A DNA stretch of 64,000 nt from an uncultured Chthonomonas sp. Lineage in GTDB: Bacteria; Armatimonadota; Chthonomonadetes; Chthonomonadales; CAJBBX01. A program made the position numbers and the translations under genes. Under the pieces are notes generated by a model that ran no database searches, was not told the origin of the DNA, and worked only from the letters and a program-made list of their open reading frames with translations. Of the stretch, positions 45,300 to 55,460 are shown piece by piece (within the stretch, counting starts at the first letter, position 1; every line of letters starts with the position of its first letter). Location of the stretch: NCBI GenBank assembly GCA_903951425.1, contig CAJBBX010000012.1, positions 97,028 to 161,027 of the forward strand, read 5' to 3'.

Positions 45300-47306
45300 A
45301 TGCAGCCCAGGGAGGGACGCTTGCCCCGGTCGAGTGCCGCGCCCGCATCAGAGCCAACCAATTCGCGCCGTCCGAGGTCGCGCTTCCCCTTGCGCGCCGT
45401 AGGGCTGGGCCTGCTGCTGCTGCCGCTGAACGCCTTCTGGCTCATCCACATGGAGATGACGACGAACCAGGGCTCGGGGACGGGCGGCACGTCGGGACCC
45501 TATCCCACCACCTTCTCGCTCTTCGCCAACGTGATCTGCCTGTTGGTGGTGTTGACGGCCCTGAACGGGCTGGCCACCCGGATGCGTCCGAAGTGGGCCT
45601 TCAGCCAGGGCGAACTGCTCATCGTCTACATCATGCTCACTATCGGGAGCTGCATCCCCAGCGTAGACTTCCTGGATGTGCTGCTCCCCATGATGGGCCA
45701 CTCCACCCAGCACGCCAACGCACAGAACGGCTGGAGCTCGCTCTACATGCAGCACATGCCCTCCTGGTTCCATGTGACCGACAAGGAGGCGCTCAAGGAC
45801 TGGTACCAGGGCAACGCCAACCCCTACACCTGGGCTCACCTGCGCGCATGGCTGCCTGCGCTGACCGCCTGGGGGCTCTTCATCCTGGCGCTCTTCGGGA
45901 CCATGTTCTGCCTCAACGTGATCTGGAGGCGGCAGTGGACGCGGCACGAGAAGCTGAGCTACCCGATCATCCAGCTCCCCATGGACATGACCGACCCCGT
46001 GACGCCCTTCTACAGCCGCCGCCTCATGTGGGCGGGCCTGCTGGCGGCCGCCGGGATCAGCCTGCTCAACGGTGTGAACGTCCTGGCGCCCAGCGTGCCG
46101 TCGATCCCCGTGAAGATCGTCGATATGGCGCCCTACTTCACAGCCAAGCCCTGGAACAACATCGGATGGACGCCGATCTCCTTCTATCCCTTCGCCATCG
46201 GGCTGGGCTTCCTGCTGCCGGCCGACCTGCTCTTCTCGTGCTGGTTCTTCTACTTCGTCTGGAAGGCCGAGCGAATCCTCAGCAGCTTCGCGGGCTGGTC
46301 CGACTACAGCCAGAGCTTCCCCTACCTGAATGAGCAGTGCTTCGGCGGCTACGTGGGGATCGCCGCCATCGCGCTCTGGGGCCTGAGGGGGCATCTGGCG
46401 CAGGTACTCCGTGAGGCGCGGCGCCCGGCCCCGCCTGACGAGGATGAGCACCCGATCTCCTACCGCGCGGCGCTCGTAGGCGCCGCTCTGGGCTTCCTCT
46501 TCCTCGTAGGCTTCTTCGTGAAGGCCGGGCTCTCCATCTGGACCGCGCTGGCGTCGTTCCTCATCTACTTCGCCATCGCCACGGCCTGCACGCGCATGCG
46601 CGCCGAGCTGGGACCGCCGGCGCACGACCTGCACAACGGCGGGCCCGACTACATCCTGACGGCGGCGTTCGGCACCCGGGCCTTCGGCGGGCAGCAGCTG
46701 ACGCTCCTCACCTGGTTCTACTGGTTCAACCGGGCCTACCGGTCTATCGCCATGCCCTACCAACTCGAGGCGTTCAAGATGGGCGAGCGGAAGGGCATCT
46801 CGTCGCGCCACATCGCCGCCGCCATCGGGCTAGCCACGCTGGTGGGTCTGCTCAGCGGGTACTGGGCGCTCTACCATATGGGCTACCGCTACGGTGTGGA
46901 GGCGCGCATGGCGCCGCACCTTTACTGGTTCGGCAACGAGGCCTTCAGCCGCCTCACGGGCTGGATGTCGAGCCCCAAGTACACCGACATCCCGGCCATG
47001 CTGGCCGTGGGCCTTGGCCTGGCGGGCACGCTGACGCTGCAGGCGATCCGCATGCGCTTCGCCTGGTGGCCCATCCACCCGCTGGGGCTGGCGGTCTCCG
47101 GCAGCTACTCCATGAACACGATCTGGCTGCCGCTCATCATCGCCTGGGTCTGCAAGGTGAGCATCCTGCGCTACGGTGGCATGAAGCTCTACCGCCAGTC
47201 GCTCTGGTTCTTCCTGGGCCTCATCGTGGGCGACTACGTGATGGGCTGCGCATGGCCGGCGGTGGGCTACTTCATTCGAGCCAACACCTACAGCTTCCAG
47301 CAGTAG
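45300..47306 (+). CDS. DUF6785/DUF6784-type polytopic membrane protein (paralog of 26725..28698)
   Basis: GELLIVYIMLTIGSCIPSVDFLDVL, WTPISFYPFAIGLGFLLPADLLFSCWFFYFVWKAERI, RAELGPPAHDLHNGGPDYIL. Start at ATG 45300 is probable. Confidence 0.8.
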   Translation: MQPREGRLPRSSAAPASEPTNSRRPRSRFPLRAVGLGLLLLPLNAFWLIHMEMTTNQGSGTGGTSGPYPTTFSLFANVICLLVVLTALNGLATRMRPKWAFSQGELLIVYIMLTIGSCIPSVDFLDVLLPMMGHSTQHANAQNGWSSLYMQHMPSWFHVTDKEALKDWYQGNANPYTWAHLRAWLPALTAWGLFILALFGTMFCLNVIWRRQWTRHEKLSYPIIQLPMDMTDPVTPFYSRRLMWAGLLAAAGISLLNGVNVLAPSVPSIPVKIVDMAPYFTAKPWNNIGWTPISFYPFAIGLGFLLPADLLFSCWFFYFVWKAERILSSFAGWSDYSQSFPYLNEQCFGGYVGIAAIALWGLRGHLAQVLREARRPAPPDEDEHPISYRAALVGAALGFLFLVGFFVKAGLSIWTALASFLIYFAIATACTRMRAELGPPAHDLHNGGPDYILTAAFGTRAFGGQQLTLLTWFYWFNRAYRSIAMPYQLEAFKMGERKGISSRHIAAAIGLATLVGLLSGYWALYHMGYRYGVEARMAPHLYWFGNEAFSRLTGWMSSPKYTDIPAMLAVGLGLAGTLTLQAIRMRFAWWPIHPLGLAVSGSYSMNTIWLPLIIAWVCKVSILRYGGMKLYRQSLWFFLGLIVGDYVMGCAWPAVGYFIRANTYSFQQ

Positions 47307-47311
47307 CGCGG

Positions 47312-50300
47312 CTACGGGGCGTCGAGCCAGACGCCCTCGATGTCGAACCCGTGCCGCTGGCCGAAGTCCTTCGGGTAGAGCCATGAGCCGAAGCAGAAGT
47401 TGAGGGCCGCCAGGCGCTCGGGGCGGAGCCGGTCCTTCGGGCCGCCGCGCCCTGCGGGATGCGCCCAGTGCGGGAAGAAGCGCAATTCCTCCCATCGGAG
47501 CGTGACGTCGCGCCATTCGGGCGTGAGGGGTACGTTGGCGCCCCAGGGCGTCCCGTCGACCTCCAGCGCCACCAACTCGACAGCCGTGGTGGACGCCTCG
47601 GTGGATCTCGCTCGGATGCGCAGGCCCGGCCTCCGGCCCAGGGCGCCGCGCCAGGGGGCCAGCGCGTCCGCAAGGTCGATGCGGAAGCTTGCCGAATCCG
47701 GCGCAACCCCGAAACCGGGTGTCTCCACCCGTAGCGCAGGGCCGCGGCTACCGCCCACGGTATGCGCGCGGGCGCTTGTGCCGCCCTGCATGGCCGGGAC
47801 CATGTCGCCCATGATCAGGGGTATGGGAGCGTCGACGGGCGTGAGGGCCACACGCCAGGCCTGCGGCTCCGGTTCCAGGCGCACGCGCTGTACCTCCAGC
47901 CCGTGCGGCCGCTTGCCGTCGGAGCCGTAGAGCCAGGAGCCGAAGATGAAGCTGATCTCACGCAGTTGGGCGGGGTCCGGCCGGCCCTGCCACTCGCCCC
48001 AGAGCGGACGCATGGAGGCCAGGGGCAGGCGCACATCGGACCAGTCGGTCGTCAGGTGGACCTCGCCTCCGAAGGCGTGGCCGTCGCGCTGGACGAGGCC
48101 GATCTCCACACTGGTGGTTCCAGGACGCAGGGCGCGGGCTCGCAGCACGACGGCGGCGCCCGAACCCGCAGGCGCCCCCACGGCAGGCAGCCGCACCGCC
48201 GCGCAACTGGGCGGATCGCCGAAGCCGGTGGCCGACATGCGTAGCGAGGGACCGTACGGCGACGTGCCAACCTCCGTCGCCGCGGTCTCGCCTGGCGCGC
48301 CGGAGATCGCCATGGCGGGCGCGGCGACCCCGGCGCCCTGCTCCCACAGTGTGGCCGGAGGCAACTCGGGACCGGTAGATGGCTGTCCGCCGGGGAAGAC
48401 CGGCGCCGACGGGCCGTTGCCCACTCGCACGCGGTATTGCAGCTCGCCCGCGGCGAGGCCCGCGCCGGGCAGGACCGCGGAGACCTCGAACGCCGTGGCC
48501 GGGCGCATGGCGCGCTGCGCCCAGTCGGTTGAGCCATGGAGGCGCCACTCCAGCCAGACCGGCGGAGTGGAGGTTGCGCCTGATGGCGGCGCAACGGAGC
48601 AGCGCACTGATAGGTCCTTGCTGGTGGTCCAGACGCGGGGCGCGGCATGGCGGACACGGGCGGCCTTGCCGGCGACCTCGGCGGGGAGCCAGAGCGGGGC
48701 GGGTCCACCCGACGGCGGCGCTACTGCGAGGCCCTTGCGCCGCAGGTAGGTGACGCCGGGGCGCACAGTGACGCTGCCTCCTCGGCAGGCGACCCATCGC
48801 CCGGCGTCGGTCCGCATGGCCTGGAACTCGCCGCCGAGGTCGGGGAGCTTCAGGCTGAGGCGCCGATCTCGGTGCAGGAGCCGGGCGACCTCGCGTCCCA
48901 GACCGGTGGCGCCGAATGGGTCATCCACCCAGACCACGTCGGGCGTCACCTCCAGCCGCCAGAGCCCCGGCTGCACGCGGTCCAGGAAGTAGGCGCCCGA
49001 GCCCTCGTAAGCCACCACGGGCGACGAGCCGCAGCCTGCAACGCGGGTGAGCAGGGCCGGCTTTGGCGGCCGCGTGGCCGTGTTGTTCGAGTAGAGGAAC
49101 GCCGTGGCGGAGACGCGCTCGCTGAGCCCCTGGGCGTGGCTCACGCGGAACTCGCCGAAGCGGGCGTTGGCCGGGTGCGTGCGCATCGGGTGGAGGCGGG
49201 GCAGGGATCGGAAGGCGTCGGCGGCGATCATGAAGCTGACCGCCTTGCGAGGGGTGCAGAGGAGGTTCAGGTAGTGCGTCTGCCAGTTCACATTGGTCGG
49301 CGCCAGTGGCGTGGCGTCGTACTGGAACTGCGCTGCAAACTGCGCGCCGCCCGCCCGGAACGCCCGCGCCATCGCCGGGTACATGTACGGCTCCGCCACG
49401 TCGGCCGCGTCGAACTCATAGACGCCGACGGCCTTGCCACGCAGGTTGGGGCTCCGCATTTCGGCGAAGTCGGCCACGCGGGGCAGGAAGTCGGCCCGCA
49501 GTTCCGCGCCCGCCACCAGGCCCGTCGGGTACCAGCCGAAGGTGCAGCCGTCGGCCTTGGAGCGGGCCACGGCCGCGAGGCGGTTGCCCCAACCGTTGTA
49601 GAAGACCGGCTTCGCGCAGCCTGCCCCGCGCACGGCCTCGGTCAGGGCGTCGATATGGGCGGTGACCTGCGGGTCGGTCGTGCCCGTCGGCGGGATCGGT
49701 TCGTTGATGAGCTCGATGGCCGCCACCATGGGGTCGGCGCCGTAGGCGAGGCCGGTGTAGCGGTTACGATGGCGCAGGAACTGGTTCAGGTAGCGGCGTT
49801 GGGCCGCCCACGCGGCGGGGTCGGTGATCATCTGCGGCATGGTGAAGCGGTCTGAGAAGCCCTGCGTGGGTCTTCCGGCGGGCCACCAGGCGATGGGCGT
49901 CAGCACGGCGTAGATGCCGTTGCGCTTGCACTCGGATAGCAGGAGGTCCAGCAGGCGCAGGTGCTCGTTGTCGACGAGGTTGCCCTCGCCGTCGCTGATC
50001 TCCCGGTCGAAGGTGTGGAGGCGCACCAGGTCGAGCCCCAGCCGCACGAACTGGGCCACGTCGCGGCGGATGGTGGCGTCACGGTCGGCGCCCAGCGTGC
50101 CCAGCGCCGTGTAGTCCATGCAGAAGGGGGCGTAGTAGTTGACGCCGAAGAGGGCCACCTCGCGGCGCGTATCGGCCCATCGCAGGATGCCCTTGTCGAC
50201 GACGATGGGCCGGTCGGCGGGACGCGGCGCCGCGGTCGCCGGAGCGCCCAGGATGACCAGCGCAAGCAAGGCCGCCAATGTCGAACCAGCCCAACCCGCG

Positions 50301-50326
50301 CGTCCCGTGCTTGATCTTCGCGTCAT
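47312..50326 (-). CDS. Secreted cellulase-fold (GH5-clan-like) glycoside hydrolase with C-terminal carbohydrate-binding-like modules
   Basis: Signal peptide; EVALFGVNYYAPFC, LGLDLVRLHTFDREIS, MVAAIELINEPIPPTGTTD (acid/base-like NEP motif), AVGVYEFDAADVAEPYMYP; two related C-terminal modules (PATLWEQGAGVAAPAMAISG...; PIPLIMGDMVPAMQGG...). Confidence 0.85.
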   Translation of the reverse strand: MTRRSSTGRAGWAGSTLAALLALVILGAPATAAPRPADRPIVVDKGILRWADTRREVALFGVNYYAPFCMDYTALGTLGADRDATIRRDVAQFVRLGLDLVRLHTFDREISDGEGNLVDNEHLRLLDLLLSECKRNGIYAVLTPIAWWPAGRPTQGFSDRFTMPQMITDPAAWAAQRRYLNQFLRHRNRYTGLAYGADPMVAAIELINEPIPPTGTTDPQVTAHIDALTEAVRGAGCAKPVFYNGWGNRLAAVARSKADGCTFGWYPTGLVAGAELRADFLPRVADFAEMRSPNLRGKAVGVYEFDAADVAEPYMYPAMARAFRAGGAQFAAQFQYDATPLAPTNVNWQTHYLNLLCTPRKAVSFMIAADAFRSLPRLHPMRTHPANARFGEFRVSHAQGLSERVSATAFLYSNNTATRPPKPALLTRVAGCGSSPVVAYEGSGAYFLDRVQPGLWRLEVTPDVVWVDDPFGATGLGREVARLLHRDRRLSLKLPDLGGEFQAMRTDAGRWVACRGGSVTVRPGVTYLRRKGLAVAPPSGGPAPLWLPAEVAGKAARVRHAAPRVWTTSKDLSVRCSVAPPSGATSTPPVWLEWRLHGSTDWAQRAMRPATAFEVSAVLPGAGLAAGELQYRVRVGNGPSAPVFPGGQPSTGPELPPATLWEQGAGVAAPAMAISGAPGETAATEVGTSPYGPSLRMSATGFGDPPSCAAVRLPAVGAPAGSGAAVVLRARALRPGTTSVEIGLVQRDGHAFGGEVHLTTDWSDVRLPLASMRPLWGEWQGRPDPAQLREISFIFGSWLYGSDGKRPHGLEVQRVRLEPEPQAWRVALTPVDAPIPLIMGDMVPAMQGGTSARAHTVGGSRGPALRVETPGFGVAPDSASFRIDLADALAPWRGALGRRPGLRIRARSTEASTTAVELVALEVDGTPWGANVPLTPEWRDVTLRWEELRFFPHWAHPAGRGGPKDRLRPERLAALNFCFGSWLYPKDFGQRHGFDIEGVWLDAP

Positions 50327-50407
50327 GCTTCCCCCCGCTCCGGCTGATGTGCCAGTATGTCACGAAGAGGGGCCGCTCGGGGCATCCGGCGGCCGGGAGG
50401 GACCGCC

Positions 50408-51766
50408 ATGCTCATCATGCTCGCCGTCGGAGTGCTGCTCCTGGGCGTTCTGCCCGCGGGTCCGTCCGCGCAGGTCGAGGCCGAGGAGACCGTCTACGCC
50501 TACGCGCCGGCGGGCAATGGCGCCGGTCCCATGTGGTGCTACGGCTCCACCTGCGTCTTGCGCATGGGCGGCGACGTCTACGTGAGCGGGCTGGAGACGA
50601 TCCCCGGCGCCAAGATCCTGAACAACTGCCGATGGACGCTCTGGAAGCGCGGTCCCGGCGGCTGGGCGACCGTGGCCTCGGACGAGACCGGCCGCACGCG
50701 CGAGCCCTGCCCGCTGTCGGCGCCGCTACCTGGCCGGCTGGCGCTCTCGGTAAACCCCACGCTCACGCCTGTGGGCACGTACAACGGGCCGTCGAGGCCG
50801 CAGGTGCTGGACTTCGACCTCACCAGCCCCGTGATCGTGCCGAAGCCCTCCGACCCGGCCTGGTCCGGCAAGCCCGCCTTCACCGAGCACAGCTACCGGG
50901 GCCTGGCCGCCGACGGAGCCGCGGGCGACCTGCTGCTGATGAACGTGGAGGGGCACGAGGGCCAGTGGTGGAGCCTACGAGACCGGTCGGGGCGGTGGGT
51001 GGCGGCGGGCAAGCTGGCATTCCCAATGGGCGTGGAGTACGAGAAGCCGGAGCCGATCCGCCTCTGCTACCCCGTGCTGGCCCTGCGGAACCGGGCGGCG
51101 CACTTCATGGGGATCAGCGACATCATCGAGCCCGTCCGCACCTGGCGCGAGTTCAAGCGGCAATTGACGGGCAATGAGTGGGACTACGAGTTCCGCCGCC
51201 TCTTCTATGCGTGGACACCTGACCTCGGCAAGCAGGGCTTCGGCGTCCCGGTGGAGGTGGCCAGCCGCGAGGCCACCTGCGGGCAAATCACCAACCTGGA
51301 CATGTGGATCGACAAGGCCGGCCGGGCGCACCTGCTCTGGCTTGAGCGGAGCGTCTGGCACGCGGCCATGCGCGACAGGTTCTTCCCCGGAACGCCGCTT
51401 ACCACCTCGCTGGAGTACGCTGTGGTGGACCGAGGCAAGGTGGTCCTCCGCTCCACGCTGGCCAGGGGCGGCGAGGGCGCCTCGTCCGAAGTGCCCGGCT
51501 ACGGCCGCTTCCACGCCCTGCCCGGCGGCCGGCTCACCGTGCTGGCCTACATGGGCGGCTCGGTCTCGGAGAACCGCATCCTGGCGCTCGACGGAGCCGG
51601 CAAGGTGACCTCCACGTTGCGCGTGCCGTTCGGCAAGCCTTTCACCAACTTCATGACCGCCACGGAGCGGGCGGGCGGGAAGCCGTCCGACCTGATCGAC
51701 CTGATCGGCGATGTGGGCGGCGCGTTGCCATCCATGCGCTACGGCCGCATCCGCGTGAAGCTCTGA
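50408..51766 (+). CDS. Hypothetical secreted protein
   Basis: ATG at 50408, signal peptide MLIMLAVGVLLLGVLPAGPSA; 452 aa globular sequence with beta-propeller-like character. Confidence 0.7.
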   Translation: MLIMLAVGVLLLGVLPAGPSAQVEAEETVYAYAPAGNGAGPMWCYGSTCVLRMGGDVYVSGLETIPGAKILNNCRWTLWKRGPGGWATVASDETGRTREPCPLSAPLPGRLALSVNPTLTPVGTYNGPSRPQVLDFDLTSPVIVPKPSDPAWSGKPAFTEHSYRGLAADGAAGDLLLMNVEGHEGQWWSLRDRSGRWVAAGKLAFPMGVEYEKPEPIRLCYPVLALRNRAAHFMGISDIIEPVRTWREFKRQLTGNEWDYEFRRLFYAWTPDLGKQGFGVPVEVASREATCGQITNLDMWIDKAGRAHLLWLERSVWHAAMRDRFFPGTPLTTSLEYAVVDRGKVVLRSTLARGGEGASSEVPGYGRFHALPGGRLTVLAYMGGSVSENRILALDGAGKVTSTLRVPFGKPFTNFMTATERAGGKPSDLIDLIGDVGGALPSMRYGRIRVKL

Positions 51767-51776
51767 GGAGTCGGCC

Positions 51777-53195
51777 ATGCCCCTGACCGTGGGCGTCGAT
51801 ATCGGCACCACCAAGACCTGCGCGCTGGCGCTGGAGACCGAAACAGGCGACGTGGTCGCGCTGGGCCATGCCGAGACGCCTTCGGCCGACCCGGGTCCAC
51901 TGGCGTTCGGGCGGCGCGAGTTCGATCCACATGCCATGGCGGATGCTGTCGCGGCGGCCCTGCAGCAGTGCGCGGTCCGGCTGGGTGCGCGCGTCGGCGA
52001 AGTGGCGGGCCTGGCCTTCACGGGACAGCAGCATGGCGGCCTCCTCGTGGACCCCGGCCTCCGTCCGCTGACCCCCTTCATCAACTGGCAGGACGGCCGC
52101 GGCGGCGAGCCCGCGCCCGGCGGCGGCACGTGGCTGGAGAGCGCCGCCGCACGGATGGGCCCCGAGGCCTGGCGCGTCACCGCTTGCCGCCTGGCGTCGG
52201 GCTATCTGGGCCTCACGCTCCACTGGCTGGCGCGGCAGGGGAGCCTGCCTGCCGGCGCGCGCGCCTGCTTCATCACCGATTACCTGGCTGCCTTGCTCAC
52301 AGGCGGCGAGCCGCTGACCGACCCCACCATGGCCGCGAGCTCAGGCCTCCTGGATGTGCGCCGCCGCGCCTGGTCGGCGCCTATGCTGGAGGCGCTGGGG
52401 CTGTTCGAGGGGCTTCTGCCGCCGTTGCGCGAGGCCGGGGAGCCGCTGGGATCGCTGACCTCAGACTGGTCGCGGCGCATCGGCCTGCCCTCGCGACTGC
52501 CCCTCTTCGTGGGCCTGGGCGACAACCAGGCGGGCTTCCTGGGCAGCGTCCCGTCGCCTGAGGGAGCGGAACTGGTGAACGTCGGCACGGGCGCGCAGGT
52601 GGCCCGCTACAGCGCCGAGGCGCCCCCGCCGGTCGCCGACCTGCCGCCGGAGCTGGAGATACGGCCCTATCCCGGCGCAGGCGTGCTGGTCGTCTACGCC
52701 GAGGTGAGCGGAGGGCGCTCCTACGCCGCTCTGGAGGGGCTCTTCGCGAGCGTGCTGGAGGGCTTCGGCGTTACGGTCGCGAAGGAGCAGGTCTACGCCC
52801 GCATGGCGGAGCTAGCCGCACAGGCGCCGCCTGGCGCGGGCGGATTGCTGTGCGACTCGCGCTTCGCCGGCACGCGCTCCGTCCCATCGCACCGCGGCAG
52901 CCTGACGGGCCTGAGCGAGGCCAGCCTGACCCCCGCCTGCCTCGCTCGAGCGGTCCTCGAAGGCATGGCCGCCTCGCTGCACGAGGGCTCAGCCGCCATC
53001 ACGCGCCTCGTGGGCCATCCGCCTGCGAGCCTCATCGGCGCGGGCAACGGCATCCGCCGCAACACGCTCCTCGCCCAGCTCCTATCCCGGCAGTTCTCCC
53101 TGCCCCTCGCCCTCCCGCCCCGGTCCGAGGAAGCCGCCCTGGGCGCGGCCATGGTGGCGGGGTGGGGAGCGGCCCATGGAGGTTCCCGAGCATGA
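51777..53195 (+). CDS. FGGY-family carbohydrate kinase (sedoheptulokinase/xylulokinase-like)
   Basis: LTVGVDIGTTKTCALALE, GLAFTGQQHGGLLVD, FINWQDGR, LPLFVGLGDNQAGFLGSV, LVNVGTGAQVA, LIGAGNGIRRNTLLAQLLS, EEAALGAAMVAGWG. Confidence 0.88.
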   Translation: MPLTVGVDIGTTKTCALALETETGDVVALGHAETPSADPGPLAFGRREFDPHAMADAVAAALQQCAVRLGARVGEVAGLAFTGQQHGGLLVDPGLRPLTPFINWQDGRGGEPAPGGGTWLESAAARMGPEAWRVTACRLASGYLGLTLHWLARQGSLPAGARACFITDYLAALLTGGEPLTDPTMAASSGLLDVRRRAWSAPMLEALGLFEGLLPPLREAGEPLGSLTSDWSRRIGLPSRLPLFVGLGDNQAGFLGSVPSPEGAELVNVGTGAQVARYSAEAPPPVADLPPELEIRPYPGAGVLVVYAEVSGGRSYAALEGLFASVLEGFGVTVAKEQVYARMAELAAQAPPGAGGLLCDSRFAGTRSVPSHRGSLTGLSEASLTPACLARAVLEGMAASLHEGSAAITRLVGHPPASLIGAGNGIRRNTLLAQLLSRQFSLPLALPPRSEEAALGAAMVAGWGAAHGGSRA

Positions 53196-54280
53196 CCAAG
53201 CGACAACGCTACCTGGCAGCCCTGCGCAACGAGGCCGTCGATGCCATGGTCTGGGCGCCGAACTTCGACTACTGGCTGGGCGTGAACCGCGCCGAGGGCA
53301 CGGTGCCGAAGCAGTACGAGGGGATGTCGCGCAACGAAATCGTCCGGGCCATCGGCGCCACGCTCTGGAACCGGTCCGGCGGGCTCCGGACCGTGCGCGA
53401 TCCCTCGGTGGTCGAGACCTGGAGCCAGTGCGACGCCACGTCCGTGCATGAGTTCCAGACGCCGGTCGGCGCGATCCGCGAGGTCTACCTGCCGACGGAA
53501 GGAGCATACCGGTCGCGCTTCCTGGCGGAGCACTTCGCCAAGGGGCTCGATGACCTGCGCGTCTTGACCTACATCGCCGAGGCGACCCGCTACGAGCCCG
53601 ACTTCGAGCCCGTGCATCAGGCGCTCGCCGAGACCGGCGATGACGGCGTGGTCCTCAGCGGCATCTTCCTCGTGCCCTTCCTCCAGTTCGCCAAGACCGA
53701 CGCTGGCTACGCCACGGCCTTCTACCTGCTGCAGGACCACCCCCGCGAGGTGGAGCGCCTGCTGGAGGCCTACACCGATAGCTTCCTCGCAGGCATTCGC
53801 ATTGCCGCGCAGGGCCCGGCCGACATCCTGCACACGGGCGACAACATGGACGGACGCACCCTCTCGCCGCGCCTCTTCCTGCGCTACGCCGTGCCCTTCT
53901 ACCAGGCCGCGGCGCCTATCATCCACGAGGCGGGCAAGCTCTTCGAGGGCCACTGGTGCGGCCAGACGCAGGCGCTGCTGCCCCTCGTGCCCGGCTGCGG
54001 GCTCGATGTGGTGGAGGCCATCGTCACCGCGCCCATGGCCGACGTGTCGCTGTCCGAGGCGCTGCACATGCTGGACGGCAAGGTCGTGCTCCAGGGCGGC
54101 ATCCCATCGGTCCTCGTCTGCGAGGAAGGCGGAACCCGCGACGACTTCCTGCGGTACATGAATGAGGTGATCCTGCCACTGCGCGGACGCCGGGGGTTCA
54201 TCCTCGGCATGTCGGACAACGTGCCGCCCAACGCCGACTTCTGGCGCGCGGAGCAGGTGGCTTGTCAGTTGAAAGTATAA
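53192..54280 (+). CDS. Uroporphyrinogen decarboxylase (URO-D)-like methyltransferase family protein (COG0407-type)
   Basis: MTKRQRYLAALRNEAVDAMVWAPNFDYW, QGPADILHTGDNMDGRTLSPRLFLRYAVPFYQ, KLFEGHWCGQTQALLPLVPGCGLDVVEAI, VVLQGGIPSVL; ATGA overlap with the upstream kinase. Confidence 0.85.
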   Translation: MTKRQRYLAALRNEAVDAMVWAPNFDYWLGVNRAEGTVPKQYEGMSRNEIVRAIGATLWNRSGGLRTVRDPSVVETWSQCDATSVHEFQTPVGAIREVYLPTEGAYRSRFLAEHFAKGLDDLRVLTYIAEATRYEPDFEPVHQALAETGDDGVVLSGIFLVPFLQFAKTDAGYATAFYLLQDHPREVERLLEAYTDSFLAGIRIAAQGPADILHTGDNMDGRTLSPRLFLRYAVPFYQAAAPIIHEAGKLFEGHWCGQTQALLPLVPGCGLDVVEAIVTAPMADVSLSEALHMLDGKVVLQGGIPSVLVCEEGGTRDDFLRYMNEVILPLRGRRGFILGMSDNVPPNADFWRAEQVACQLKV

Positions 54281-54386
54281 AAGCGAAACGGCGCATGCCC
54301 CGGGCCGGGGGCGTTGCGGCGGCATGCTAGAATCCCTTGCGTCTCCGCGTCGGTTGGCGGGGCGGCAACCTCGTGGAGGAACCACC

Positions 54387-55460
54387 TTGATCATCCGCAC
54401 ACGGGCCGATGCGCGCGTCGGCATCATCGGCAACCCGTCTGACGGCTTCTTCGGCAAGACGATCGCCGCGACGATCGCCAACTTCCATGCGTCCGTCACG
54501 CTCTGGGAGAGCCCCACGCTTCGCATCCTGCCGCACCCGGTGCACGATCCGGCCGAGTTTCCCTCGCTTGAGGCCCTGCGCGAGACCGCCATCCAGAACG
54601 GCTACTACGGCGGCATGCGGCTCATCTTCGCGGCCTGCAAGCGCTTCTCGCAGCACTGCGCCGCCCGCGGCCATGTCCTGCCGGACCGCTGCTTCACCAT
54701 CGCCTACGACACCGACATCCCGCGCCAGGTGGGCCTCGCGGGCTCCAGCGCCATCGTCACGGCAGCCGTCAACGCCCTCATGCGCTTCTACGCGGTGCCC
54801 GAGGAGGTGCTGCCCCGCACCCAGCGCCCCAACCTGGTGCTGGACGTGGAGATGCAGGAGCTCGCCATCGCAGCCGGCCTGCAGGACCGCGTGGTGCAGA
54901 CCTACGGCGGTTGCGTCCACATGGATTTCAACCGCGCCCTGATGGACCGCCGCGGCTATGGCGAGTACACGCCGCTGGACCCGTCGCTCCTGCCGCTGAT
55001 GTACGTCGCGTGGGACAGCCACCCCAGCGACTCCGGGCGCATCCACAGCGACGTCCGCACCCGCTTCCAGCGCGGCGACCAGCAGGTGATCGACGCCATG
55101 CAGGCCCTCGCCCAGCTCACCGATCAGGGCCTGGCGGCGCTGAAGGCCGGCCGCTACGCCGACATGGGCCGCCTGATGAGCGCGGGCTTCGACATCCGAC
55201 GCTCGGTCTACGGCGACGCCGCCATCGGCGACCGCAATCTGGCCATGGTGGCCGCTGCACGGCAACTCGGCTTCTCCGCCTCGTTCCCCGGATCGGGCGG
55301 CGCGGTGGTGGGCGTTGTGCCCGAGGGATCGAGCATCGCGGACCTGGCGCCCGAGTGCGAGCGGATCGGCTACCAGCTTGAGGAGATCCGCTGGGCGGTC
55401 GCCTCTCCTGTACCGCAGACCCGGACACAGGCGACGACCGGCGGCGGAGGAGGATCCTGA
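54387..55460 (+). CDS. GHMP-family sugar kinase (glucuronokinase-like)
   Basis: TTG start after GTGGAGGA; VGIIGNPSDGFFGKTIAATIANF, PRQVGLAGSSAIVTAAVNAL (GHMP P-loop P-x-x-x-G-L-x-x-S-S-A), C-terminal SFPGSGGAVVGV. Confidence 0.85.
   Translation: MIIRTRADARVGIIGNPSDGFFGKTIAATIANFHASVTLWESPTLRILPHPVHDPAEFPSLEALRETAIQNGYYGGMRLIFAACKRFSQHCAARGHVLPDRCFTIAYDTDIPRQVGLAGSSAIVTAAVNALMRFYAVPEEVLPRTQRPNLVLDVEMQELAIAAGLQDRVVQTYGGCVHMDFNRALMDRRGYGEYTPLDPSLLPLMYVAWDSHPSDSGRIHSDVRTRFQRGDQQVIDAMQALAQLTDQGLAALKAGRYADMGRLMSAGFDIRRSVYGDAAIGDRNLAMVAAARQLGFSASFPGSGGAVVGVVPEGSSIADLAPECERIGYQLEEIRWAVASPVPQTRTQATTGGGGGS

Noticed and set aside
51777-55460. Anti-phage defence or toxin system
   Set aside because: All products have clear metabolic-enzyme motifs (FGGY, URO-D, GHMP); no nuclease, helicase, TIR or other defence domains seen in the window.
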